A DNA stretch of 8,163 nt from Bacteroidota bacterium. GTDB lineage: Bacteria; Bacteroidota; Bacteroidia; Bacteroidales; Porphyromonadaceae. Shown here piece by piece: positions 1-6,424 of the stretch (positions are counted from its first letter, which is position 1; the number at the start of each line of letters is the position of its first letter). The DNA lies in assembly GCA_023388555.1 (NCBI GenBank), contig JAEWGA010000029.1, positions 1-8,163 of the forward strand, written 5' to 3'. The notes under the pieces are model-generated. The model saw only the letters and a program-made list of their open reading frames with translations, did no database searches and was not told the DNA's origin. The translations under genes were made by a program, and so were the position numbers.

Positions 1-134
1 CCATGGAACGGCTAAACAGCGGCGGCAGGGTAGTGCTGGCGGGTAGCATGGCACTGCTCCTCGGTATAATTTACCTACCTTTGTGGCAAAATATTGCTAA
101 GCATATAACTATATATACCCTACCGCCTTCTTAG
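1..134 (+). CDS. C-terminal fragment of an unidentified membrane protein (5' end outside window)
   Basis: The frame starting at base 3 is open from the window edge to a TAG at 132-134, giving at least 43 codons. The visible residues include a hydrophobic stretch (RVVLAGSMALLLGIIYLPLW) that reads as one transmembrane helix, followed by a short polar tail ending in LPPS. The ATG at base 3 need not be the true start, because only two bases precede it. The stop lies 3 bases before the trpB start, which is the close spacing seen between the genes of this window. The fragment is too short to name. A last membrane helix of a transporter or cation ATPase would fit, but nothing visible proves it. It could also be a chance open frame. 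Confidence 0.5.
   Translation, partial: MERLNSGGRVVLAGSMALLLGIIYLPLWQNIAKHITIYTLPPS
54..83 (+). promoter_or_regulatory. Candidate Bacteroidetes promoter for trpB2 (-33-like CTG, -7 box TACCTTTG)
   Basis: TACCTTTG at 76-83 matches the Bacteroidetes -7 consensus TAnnTTTG exactly. A CTG at 54-56, one mismatch from the TTG of the -33 element, lies 19 bases upstream, which is a normal spacing. Transcription would start near base 90, about 50 bases before the trpB2 ATG. The box lies inside the 3' end of the upstream reading frame, so it may be coincidental. Confidence 0.4.
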
Positions 135-137
135 TTT

Positions 138-1520
138 ATGAAGACAAAAAAGTACCTCCTGACCGAAGCCGATATTCCTACCCACTGGTATAACATTTTA
201 GCGGATATGCCCACCAAGCCCCGCCCCATGTTAAACCCACAAACGCACCAACCTATTACGGCAGAGGACCTGTATCCACTTTTCTCCAAGGCGGTTAGCC
301 ACCAAGAGCTAAACCAAACGGACAGCTGGATACCTATCCCCGAGGAGGTGCGGGAAGCCTACCAAAACTACCGCCCCACGCCCCTTGTTAGGGCTTATGC
401 ATTGGAGCGCGCATTGGATACCCCAGCACATATTTATTTTAAGAACGAGAGTGTCAGCCCCATAGGGTCGCATAAGCTGAACTCCGCCCTTGCGCAAGCC
501 TACTACTGCAAGCAAGAGGGTGTGCGTAATATAACCACCGAGACGGGAGCTGGTCAGTGGGGTGCAGCCCTCTCCTATGCAGCCAACCGGTTTGGCTTGG
601 AGTCGGCAGTATACCAAGTGAAGGTGAGCTACAACCAAAAACCCTACCGGCGCGGCATTATGCAGGCCTTTGGAGCGCAGGTAACCCCCTCGCCCTCTAT
701 GTCGACCCGTGCTGGTAAAGATGAGCTTACCCGCAGCCCCCACTCGCAGGGCGCGTTAGGCATAGCCATCTCGGAAGCGATAGAGCTTGCCCGCACCACG
801 CCAGACTGTAAGTACACCTTAGGCTCGGTACTTAACCACGTGTCGTTACACCAAACCGTTATTGGCTTGGAGGCGGAGAAGCAGATGCAGATGGCCGGAG
901 AGCAGCCCGACACCATTATAGCATGCTTTGGGGGCGGCTCCAACTTTTCGGGGTTAGCCTTCCCCTTCATGCGTCACCAGCTACAGCAAGGCAGCGCTGC
1001 CCCCATTAGGTTTATTGCCGCCGAGCCGCAGTCGTGCCCCAAACTTACCCGAGGGCAATTCTTTTACGACTATGGCGACGAGGCTGGCTACACGCCCCTG
1101 TTACCTATGTATACGTTGGGTCACTCCTTTATGCCCTCCAACATACACGCCGGAGGGCTACGTTACCACGGAGCCGGCACCATAGTGTCGCAACTGCTGT
1201 TGGAGAAGCGTATGGAGGCGGTAGCCATTCCCCAAACCGACTCCTTTAAGGCGGGGGTTTTGTTTGCCCAAACCGAGGGTATCATACCCGCCCCCGAGTC
1301 CAACCACGCTATTGCGGCAGCCATACAAGAGGCCTTACGTGCCAAACAAGAGGGGCGCAAGCAGGTTATACTCTTCAACCTATCGGGCCATGGGCTATTG
1401 GATATGGTGGCATACAACAGCTATATAGAAGGTAACCTGCAGGACTACACCTTGGAACAGGAGAGCATAAACGAAGCTATACAACAAGTAACGCCCCTCC
1501 AGCCCAACAACAATAACTAA
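138..1520 (+). CDS. trpB: Tryptophan synthase beta-like PLP-dependent enzyme (TrpB2 type)
   Basis: A 460-residue PLP-dependent enzyme of the tryptophan synthase beta fold, which condenses indole with serine to make tryptophan. It belongs to the TrpB2 branch: the length exceeds the roughly 400 residues of classical TrpB, and the signatures are of TrpB2 type, with RPTPL near residue 80, SPIGSHKLNSA carrying the Schiff-base lysine K113, TETGAGQWG with the catalytic glutamate E135, the phosphate-binding loop GGGSN at 265-269, LGSVLNHVSLHQTVIGLE near 230-245, and SGHG at 416-419. The ATG at 138 leaves the usual TrpB2 N-terminal extension intact; no Shine-Dalgarno is visible, as is normal for the phylum. 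No trpA or other trp gene is in view, so it probably acts alone, perhaps salvaging indole or serving as a second TrpB. That role is inference. All key residues are present. Confidence 0.95.
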   Translation: MKTKKYLLTEADIPTHWYNILADMPTKPRPMLNPQTHQPITAEDLYPLFSKAVSHQELNQTDSWIPIPEEVREAYQNYRPTPLVRAYALERALDTPAHIYFKNESVSPIGSHKLNSALAQAYYCKQEGVRNITTETGAGQWGAALSYAANRFGLESAVYQVKVSYNQKPYRRGIMQAFGAQVTPSPSMSTRAGKDELTRSPHSQGALGIAISEAIELARTTPDCKYTLGSVLNHVSLHQTVIGLEAEKQMQMAGEQPDTIIACFGGGSNFSGLAFPFMRHQLQQGSAAPIRFIAAEPQSCPKLTRGQFFYDYGDEAGYTPLLPMYTLGHSFMPSNIHAGGLRYHGAGTIVSQLLLEKRMEAVAIPQTDSFKAGVLFAQTEGIIPAPESNHAIAAAIQEALRAKQEGRKQVILFNLSGHGLLDMVAYNSYIEGNLQDYTLEQESINEAIQQVTPLQPNNNN

Positions 1521-1535
1521 CGGCAAGGAAACCAA

Positions 1536-1552
1536 CACCCCCGCACAGGGTG
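1536..1552 (+). other. Small hairpin in the trpB2-parE gap
   Basis: CACCC (1536-1540) can pair with GGGTG (1548-1552) around a 7-base loop. No T-run follows, so it is not a convincing intrinsic terminator. The right arm contains the alternative in-frame GTG (1550-1552), which makes that codon a poor start and favours the ATG at 1568 for parE. Confidence 0.25.
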
Positions 1553-1567
1553 ATAACAAGAACTTTT

Positions 1568-3457
1568 ATGGCAGAAGCGGATATCAACACAACAGCCAAT
1601 AACGAAACAGCCCAGCTACAAGCTAACTATACCGAGGAAAAGGTGGTGACCCTGGACCCCATGGAGCATATACGGCTGCGGCCAGGTATGTACATAGGCA
1701 AATTGGGCGATGGCTCGGCACCCGACGATGGTATTTACGTGTTGCTTAAAGAGGTGATAGATAACTCCATAGACGAGTTTGCCATGGGCTTTGGCAAGCA
1801 AGTACGCATAACCATTGAAGAGGGGCGGCGGGTTACCGTTAGGGACTACGGCAGGGGCGTTCCGCAAGGCGCACTCCGCGATATAGCCGGGAAAATGAAT
1901 ACCGGTGCCAAGTACGACAACGAGGTGTTTAAAAAGGTGGTGGGACTGAATGGTGTGGGGTTAAAGGCCGTTAACGCACTATCGGTACGTATGGAGATGA
2001 CCTCCTTCCGGAGCGGTATGGGTAAAACGGTGGTGTTTGAAAAGGGTAAGTTTGTTTCCGAAACCGACCTGTACGAAACCACCGAAGAGGACGGAACCCA
2101 GGTATACTTTCACCCCGACGATACCCTGTTTAAGGGGTACACCTACCGCGAGGATTATGTGGTGGAGATGATAAAAATGTACTCCTACCTCCACACCGGC
2201 CTCAGCTTTTACCTTAACGGCAAAAGGCACTACTCGCGCCGTGGGTTGCAGGACCTGTTGGAGGAAAATATGACGGCAGACCCGCTGTACCCCATAATAT
2301 ACCTGACAGGTAAGGATATAGAGGTAGCCCTCACCCACTCGGCACAGTATGGCGAGGAGTACTACTCCTTTGTTAACGGACAAAACACGATACATGGGGG
2401 TACTCACCTCTCCGCCTTTAAGGAGGCGGTGGGGAGAGTTACCCGCGAGTTTTACAATAAAAACTTCGACTTTAACGACATTAGGGGCGGTATTGTTGCT
2501 GCCGTGAGCATACGCATACAGGACCCTTTGTTTGAGAGCCAGACAAAAACAAAACTCGGCTCCAAGGAGATAGAAGAAGGCGGTATTACCGTTGCTAAAT
2601 TTATTGCCGACTTCCTGAAGGAGCACTTAGATAACTACCTGCACAAACACCCCGACACCGCCGAAGCGTTGCTAAAGAAAATACAGGAGAACGAAAAGGA
2701 ACGGAAGTCGTTGGCAGGAATAACCAAGGTGGCCAAGGAGCGCGCAAAAAAAGCATCGGTACACAACAAAAAACTTAGGGACTGCACCTACCATTACAAC
2801 GACCCCAAAGCCCCCGAGCCAGAACGTACCTCCATATTTATTACCGAGGGGTTATCGGCAAGTGGAAGCATAACCCAAAGCCGTAATGCGGACTACCAAG
2901 CCGTGTTCTCGTTACGCGGGAAACCACTCAACAGCTACGGCCTTTCCAAAAGGGTGGTTTACGAAAACGAGGAGTTTAACCTGTTACAAACGGCATTAAA
3001 CATTGAGGACGGCTTGGAGAACCTGCGCTATAACAAGGTTATTGTGGCTACCGATGCCGATGTGGATGGTATGCATATCCGCCTGCTTATCATCACCTTC
3101 TTTTTGCAATTCTTCCCCGACTTGGTGCGCAAAAACCATGTGTACATACTACAAACACCCCTGTTTAGGGTACGCGACAGCAAGGACAATGAAACCATTT
3201 ACTGCTACAACGAACGAGAACGAGACGAGGCAGTGAAAAAATTGGGGAAAGGTTGCTCCATTACCCGATTCAAAGGGTTAGGAGAAATTAAAGCGGAGGA
3301 GTTTAAGGCCTTCATTGGCGAAAATATGCGGCTGGACCCCGTGGTGATGCGTAAAGAAGATAACATAAAGGAGCTGCTGGACTTTTACATGGGGAAAAAT
3401 ACCGTGGACCGGCAGGACTTTATAGTAAATAACTTGGAAGTGGAGGAGGATTTATGA
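1568..3457 (+). CDS. parE: DNA topoisomerase IV subunit B (type IIA topoisomerase ATPase/TOPRIM subunit)
   Basis: A 629-residue ATPase subunit of a type IIA topoisomerase, acting with a ParC/GyrA-like partner not in this window to decatenate and relax DNA. The GHKL ATPase domain shows RPGMYIG (38-44), catalytic E62 and Mg-binding N66 in EVIDNSIDE, DYGRGVP (93-99) and the ATP-lid motif GLNGVG (126-131). QTK at 325-327 matches the ATP-sensing loop. The TOPRIM domain carries the acidic E427 in ITEG and DADVDG at 496-501, then RFKGLGE near the C-terminus. The HIRLRPGMYIGKLGDGS N-terminal part and the VEEDL ending are typical of the Bacteroidetes ParE rather than GyrB. I chose ATG 1568 over an in-frame GTG at 1550, which adds only six residues and sits in a small hairpin. 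The stop overlaps the coaD start by 4 bases. Some databases label this protein GyrB-like. Confidence 0.93.
   Translation: MAEADINTTANNETAQLQANYTEEKVVTLDPMEHIRLRPGMYIGKLGDGSAPDDGIYVLLKEVIDNSIDEFAMGFGKQVRITIEEGRRVTVRDYGRGVPQGALRDIAGKMNTGAKYDNEVFKKVVGLNGVGLKAVNALSVRMEMTSFRSGMGKTVVFEKGKFVSETDLYETTEEDGTQVYFHPDDTLFKGYTYREDYVVEMIKMYSYLHTGLSFYLNGKRHYSRRGLQDLLEENMTADPLYPIIYLTGKDIEVALTHSAQYGEEYYSFVNGQNTIHGGTHLSAFKEAVGRVTREFYNKNFDFNDIRGGIVAAVSIRIQDPLFESQTKTKLGSKEIEEGGITVAKFIADFLKEHLDNYLHKHPDTAEALLKKIQENEKERKSLAGITKVAKERAKKASVHNKKLRDCTYHYNDPKAPEPERTSIFITEGLSASGSITQSRNADYQAVFSLRGKPLNSYGLSKRVVYENEEFNLLQTALNIEDGLENLRYNKVIVATDADVDGMHIRLLIITFFLQFFPDLVRKNHVYILQTPLFRVRDSKDNETIYCYNERERDEAVKKLGKGCSITRFKGLGEIKAEEFKAFIGENMRLDPVVMRKEDNIKELLDFYMGKNTVDRQDFIVNNLEVEEDL
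3442..3450 (+). promoter_or_regulatory. Shine-Dalgarno-like purine run before coaD
   Basis: GGAGGAGGA ends 3 bases before the coaD ATG and is the only strong Shine-Dalgarno-like sequence at a start in this window. It also encodes the conserved Glu-Glu-Asp tail of ParE, so protein constraint may explain it. With the ATGA overlap it could assist reinitiation. Confidence 0.3.
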
Positions 3458-3933
3458 CAACACCCCTACGCACAGGCATATACCCCGGTAGCTTTAAGCC
3501 TTTTACCAAAGGGCACCACGACGTAGTGAGCCGCGCCCTAAAAGTGCTAGATAAAGTGGTTATACTGCTGTGTGTAAACCCCCGGAAAACAGCAGAACAA
3601 CAAACAGAACAACATCGCCAGCAAATAGAAGAGCTGTACAAAAACGAGCCACGTGTACAGGTGGTTTGCTGGAACGGATTGGTGTACCAGTTTGCCCAAC
3701 AAACAGCCGGCGCAGTGTTAGTGAGAGGGGTACGAACCGCTTCCGACTTTGAGTACGAGCAGGCAATGGCTGCCTATCACCTGCAACACCATGGCTTGGA
3801 TACCCTGCTGCTAACAAGTAGGCCCGCATTAAGCTACATAAGCTCTTCGTTGGTGCGCGAGTTGGAGGCGTTTGGAGAGGACGCCTCGGAATTCCTGCCC
3901 CCAGCCCCATCAAATCACCCCCCAAAAGCATGA
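3454..3933 (+). CDS. coaD: Phosphopantetheine adenylyltransferase (PPAT)
   Basis: A 159-residue cytoplasmic nucleotidyltransferase that joins ATP and 4'-phosphopantetheine to give dephospho-CoA, the fourth step of coenzyme A synthesis from pantothenate. The length equals that of E. coli CoaD. Motifs run in the expected order: YPGSFKPFTKGH (10-21) containing the nucleotidyltransferase T/HxGH signature, K45 in NPRK for the triphosphate, VRGVRTASDFEYE (90-102) with substrate-contacting R91, and ISSSLVRE (129-136) for ATP binding. The ATG overlaps the parE stop (ATGA, 3454-3457) and the coaD stop overlaps the next gene's ATG (3930-3933), so translation of the three is probably coupled. The C-terminus after FLPP is a short proline-rich tail rather than the final helix of the E. 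coli enzyme; this should not affect the active site. parE-coaD adjacency is familiar in Bacteroidales. Confidence 0.96.
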   Translation: MTTPLRTGIYPGSFKPFTKGHHDVVSRALKVLDKVVILLCVNPRKTAEQQTEQHRQQIEELYKNEPRVQVVCWNGLVYQFAQQTAGAVLVRGVRTASDFEYEQAMAAYHLQHHGLDTLLLTSRPALSYISSSLVRELEAFGEDASEFLPPAPSNHPPKA

Positions 3934-4538
3934 TTACCATTACCCCCCATACGCTACTAAGCAATATAGTGATACAGGAAGTGATGATACTCCCTGTACT
4001 CCGCCGCTTAGGCATCCGCCCTGGACTTGCCGAACAAACAGTGGCACAAGCCGCAGCAGCACACAACATGGATGCCCCTTTCCTGCTGTTTTTACTTACC
4101 GGCTACCTTTCGGCCCAAAGGCCGGTTAACGTAACCCTTACGCCCGAACAAAAGAGCCGGCTGAGGGTGTACCTGTGGCAGTCGCACCAAGATTATTTGT
4201 ACCGACTATTACCCAACATAAGCATACACCTTGGACTGCTACACAAAAGCAGCCCCAATAGCTCGGCACTCATCTTGGTGAAAAAATATTTGTTGGACAT
4301 AAAGCTGCTGCTGGAAAAAAAAGTGAACTCCTACAGCGATAATACCCAGCCACCCAGCCACCCCGAAAAAGAAGAGGAAAACGAAACCGACCTGTTGGAA
4401 GACCTTATGCGGGTAATGATAGAGCATACCGAGGGGCATTACGACGATAACCTGTACTCGGCTGTACTCTTTAGCCTTTCCACACTACACCAGGATATGG
4501 TTTACAGCAACTACCTGCACAAACTACTATACCCCTAA
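3930..4538 (+). CDS. Hemerythrin-like (RIC/DUF542-like plus degenerate HHE) putative regulatory protein
   Basis: A 202-residue protein resembling a Bacteroidales family annotated as hemerythrin-domain proteins next to a LuxR-type regulator. Residues 1-60 (LLSNIVIQEVMILPVLRRLG, then a pattern like VxxAxxxxxMD) look like the small N-terminal helical domain of RIC/ScdA-type iron-sulfur repair proteins, but without the cysteine pair of RIC. Residues 78-202 match the helix pattern of the hemerythrin-like part: YLWQSHQDYLYRLLP (81-95), then KYLLDIKLLLEKK (119-131), a charged linker near 140-153 (PEKEEENE), and DM...LHKLLYP (189-202). The histidine and glutamate ligands expected in these last two segments seem replaced: by K130 or neighbours, and by Y192 and L196. 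H86 remains. If correct, it can no longer hold a di-iron centre. No signal peptide or membrane helix, so cytoplasmic. ATGA overlap with coaD; the regulator gene starts 6 bases downstream. Family assignment is from memory and moderate. Confidence 0.6.
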   Translation: MITITPHTLLSNIVIQEVMILPVLRRLGIRPGLAEQTVAQAAAAHNMDAPFLLFLLTGYLSAQRPVNVTLTPEQKSRLRVYLWQSHQDYLYRLLPNISIHLGLLHKSSPNSSALILVKKYLLDIKLLLEKKVNSYSDNTQPPSHPEKEEENETDLLEDLMRVMIEHTEGHYDDNLYSAVLFSLSTLHQDMVYSNYLHKLLYP

Positions 4539-4544
4539 CCTGTT

Positions 4545-5138
4545 GTGGAGAGAACCAACACCCCCATACATGTAGCTTTGGTAGGGACCAATACCGTGTG
4601 CCGACAAGGGTTGTATGCTATATTGGAACAACTGCCACTGCCGGTAAGCATATCCTTATGGGAGGGACTGAGCAGCTACCTGAGTACCCCCCATGAGCCA
4701 GCCGACCTACTGCTGTTGGACCCCCCAGCCTACTTCCAGTACCAGGAAAGCGGGTTGGTGGAACACCCCAAGCTATTGGTTTTGCTGGAAAGCGCCCCCC
4801 TACCCCAACAGCAAACAACCAATTACCTGTGCTGCTCGTGGCCCTTGGAAAAGATACAGGAGCAACTAAGCACCCTTTTGCAGGAGCTTAAAGGCACTGC
4901 CCCCACCAGTCCCGACGACCGCAAACTATCGCACCGCGAAGAGGATATCCTGCGTGCCGTAGCACAAGGCTACACCAGCAAGGAAATTGCCGAGAAGCTG
5001 GGCATAAGCACCAACACCGTGCTGTCGCACCGCAAAAACATTGCAACCAAACTGCAAATAAAAACCGTTTCGGGGCTTACCTTTTATGCCCTTGTTAATG
5101 GCATTGTAACCCCAACAGAGATGGACAAAGGCGAATAA
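4545..5138 (+). CDS. LuxR/NarL-type transcriptional regulator with degenerate receiver domain
   Basis: A 197-residue DNA-binding protein. Residues 128-188 form a clear LuxR C-terminal helix-turn-helix: LSHREEDILRAVAQGYTSKE, then IAEKLGIS and NTVLSHRKNIATKL with the usual recognition-helix pattern. Residues 8-108 follow the alpha/beta layout of a response-regulator receiver, but the acidic pair after strand 1 is replaced (VALVGTNT, 10-17), and the conserved lysine near the end is missing (CCSWP, 96-100). Only D59 in LLLLDPP sits where a phosphoacceptor would. It is therefore likely phosphorylation-independent. No histidine kinase gene is nearby. Start is GTG 4545, because the next in-frame candidates would cut into the first strand. 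It directly follows the hemerythrin-like gene, which suggests a functional pair. Bacteroidales have orphan LuxR regulators in similar settings; the target genes cannot be read from this sequence. Confidence 0.85.
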   Translation: MERTNTPIHVALVGTNTVCRQGLYAILEQLPLPVSISLWEGLSSYLSTPHEPADLLLLDPPAYFQYQESGLVEHPKLLVLLESAPLPQQQTTNYLCCSWPLEKIQEQLSTLLQELKGTAPTSPDDRKLSHREEDILRAVAQGYTSKEIAEKLGISTNTVLSHRKNIATKLQIKTVSGLTFYALVNGIVTPTEMDKGE

Positions 5139-5184
5139 CACACCCGCCCCCCGCCAACACTATACGCTTGTTACCTTAAACCTT

Positions 5185-5192
5185 TATATTTG
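5185..5192 (+). promoter_or_regulatory. Candidate -7 promoter box (TATATTTG) upstream of ybeY
   Basis: TATATTTG matches TAnnTTTG exactly and lies in the 95-base gap 5139-5233, the longest intergenic stretch of the window. Transcription would start near 5199, leaving a leader of about 35 bases before the ybeY ATG. The nearest upstream TTG (5168-5170) is only 14 bases away, shorter than the usual spacing, so the -33 element is weak. No terminator hairpin is visible in the gap. Confidence 0.55.
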
Positions 5193-5233
5193 TAGTAGCG
5201 TTGTTTTACCCGTTTCCATAAAAGCTTTACACC

Positions 5234-5677
5234 ATGGCAATATCTTTTTACGCAGAAAAGGTTAAAGTGCCTAATTTTAGGCGCCGCACCGTTTCGGAAT
5301 GGATTCGTACCGTAGCACAACATTACGGTAAACAAGTAGGCGACGTGGCCTACCAGTTTTGTGACGATGAAACCATTTTGGACTTTAACCGCAAATACCT
5401 CCAACACGACTACTACACGGATATTATAACCTTTGACCAAAGTGTGGAGGATATGATATTTGCCGACATCATTATAAGCACCGAGACCGTACACACCAAC
5501 GCCCAAGAGTACCAGCGCCCCTACGAAGAGGAGCTGCTGCGGGTTATAATACACGGCATACTGCATACATGCGGGCTGAACGACCACACAGAGCAGGAAC
5601 AGCAGGCTATGCGTGCCGCCGAGCAACACGCCCTGGAGCTACTGCCCGCCAACAAACAGGAGTTGTGGCGTAAATAA
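5234..5677 (+). CDS. ybeY: Endoribonuclease YbeY, 16S rRNA 3'-end maturation
   Basis: A 147-residue single-domain metalloendoribonuclease needed for 16S rRNA 3' maturation and ribosome quality control. Family signatures are the NRKYLQHDYYTDIITF block (52-67), corresponding to the usual LNxxYxxKDxxTDVLSF, and the zinc motif HGILHTCGLND (107-117). H107 and H111 are two ligands; the third position, H in E. coli (GYDH), is D117 here, which agrees with the Bacteroidetes form of the family as I know it. The length is close to the E. coli protein (about 155). It opens the second gene run, behind a promoter-like TATATTTG at 5185-5192, and is 13 bases from the next gene. ATG 5234 is the only sensible start; MAISFY begins the first strand. 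Confidence 0.95.
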   Translation: MAISFYAEKVKVPNFRRRTVSEWIRTVAQHYGKQVGDVAYQFCDDETILDFNRKYLQHDYYTDIITFDQSVEDMIFADIIISTETVHTNAQEYQRPYEEELLRVIIHGILHTCGLNDHTEQEQQAMRAAEQHALELLPANKQELWRK

Positions 5678-5690
5678 CCCATAGGGCAGT

Positions 5691-6410
5691 ATGCACGAAA
5701 CCAGTTGGCCCACCTTTAACACCCTGTACCCATTGGTACGGCAGCCCGAAGAAGCCGTGTACAACAACTCCTTAACAGTGGTTGTACTGGCTATGCTCAC
5801 GCTGTATGCGATGCTGATGCTACTGTTCCCCAAAATAAAACCTAAGTACCTGGTTAAGCTACTGTTTATACGCCGGGGAGATAACTTAGGGCTGCGCGAA
5901 AACGGCTTCCAACTACCTATACGCCTGTTTTATATAGTGCAAGCCCTCCTGCTATCGGCTATATGCTTAGAGCCTTTTACCCATAACCTGTTAGGTAAGG
6001 CAAGCAGCACCCCAGCGTATTGGCAAAACATAGGTATAGTTGCCGGGGGACTGTTGCTGGCCGACTTGTTGGTATACTTGGCCTACCATTGGATTGGTTA
6101 TACCTTCCTGACCCCGCAGGAAAGCGCCCACTGGCGCATAGCACAACTATCGCTCATTAGCTTGTGGGGGCTAACCCTATACCTTCCAACCACCCTTTTG
6201 TTGCTTACCTCGTTGCCCCCCATAGCCGTATTGGGAGTGTTTGCCCTGTTGTATATAGTAATGCGCATTGTTATTGTTAGCGTATCGGTACGCGTATTTG
6301 TTACAGGCTTGCAGCACCCTTTGCACCTATTTTTGTATCTTTGCGGCTGTGAAATTGCCCCTATGCTATTTATTGCCAATGTTATGTGGCAAGCCAGCGG
6401 GGGTGGGTAG
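5691..6410 (+). CDS. DUF4271-family polytopic inner-membrane protein, function unknown
   Basis: A 239-residue integral membrane protein with about six hydrophobic segments, near residues 27-46, 76-95, 112-132, 150-172, 177-203 and 210-232. Residues FLYLCGCEIAPM (214-225) match the conserved C-terminal signature of the Bacteroidetes DUF4271 family (LYLCxxEIxPL), and the central ADLLVYLAYHWIG region (124-136) with PQESAHW (142-148) also fits. The first 26 residues are polar and proline-rich, without a cleavable signal. It sits between ybeY and the HemD-like gene, 13 and 14 bases away, and this DUF4271-HemD-rnpA order recurs in Bacteroidales. No catalytic motif is visible. A functional link to the HemD-like protein is inference from conserved adjacency only. 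Confidence 0.85.
   Translation: MHETSWPTFNTLYPLVRQPEEAVYNNSLTVVVLAMLTLYAMLMLLFPKIKPKYLVKLLFIRRGDNLGLRENGFQLPIRLFYIVQALLLSAICLEPFTHNLLGKASSTPAYWQNIGIVAGGLLLADLLVYLAYHWIGYTFLTPQESAHWRIAQLSLISLWGLTLYLPTTLLLLTSLPPIAVLGVFALLYIVMRIVIVSVSVRVFVTGLQHPLHLFLYLCGCEIAPMLFIANVMWQASGGG
6328..6343 (+). promoter_or_regulatory. Two adjacent TAnnTTTG boxes inside DUF4271 gene, possible hemD promoter
   Basis: TATTTTTG (6328-6335) is followed immediately by TATCTTTG (6336-6343); both match the Bacteroidetes -7 consensus. A TTG at 6309-6311 lies 16 bases before the first box and 24 before the second, both outside the best spacing. A start site near 6350 would give a leader of about 75 bases to the HemD-like ATG. 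The same bases encode the conserved LFLYLC segment, so the pattern may be forced by the protein. Confidence 0.3.
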
Positions 6411-6424
6411 TAGATAGTACTAAC

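Noticed and set aside
309..743. 144-codon minus-strand frame inside trpB2
   Set aside because: Opposite the conserved catalytic core of TrpB2, with no protein-like motif.
1536..1567. Possible terminator after trpB2
   Set aside because: The stem is only 5 base pairs and no T-run follows; the TTTT at 1564-1567 is too far from the stem.
2047..2054. TAAGTTTG box inside parE
   Set aside because: Matches TAnnTTTG but lies deep in a coding region far from any start; background matches like this also occur at 4573-4580 and 6692-6699.
1979..2626. 215-codon open frame on the minus strand inside parE
   Set aside because: It lies wholly opposite a well-supported parE and shows no recognisable motif or family resemblance; it is a shadow of parE codon use.
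3211..3230. Repetitive GAACGA-like run in parE
   Set aside because: Encodes a charged Asn-Glu-Arg-Glu-Arg stretch; simple codon repetition, not a genuine tandem array.
3560..4069. 169-codon minus-strand frame across coaD and the following gene
   Set aside because: Spans the junction of two real plus-strand genes, has no recognisable domain, and its predicted protein is of low-complexity, shadow type.
6386..6424. Upstream ATG for the HemD-like gene
   Set aside because: Would overlap the end of the DUF4271 gene and add 13 residues with no match to the family; ATG 6425 begins exactly where the family homology starts.
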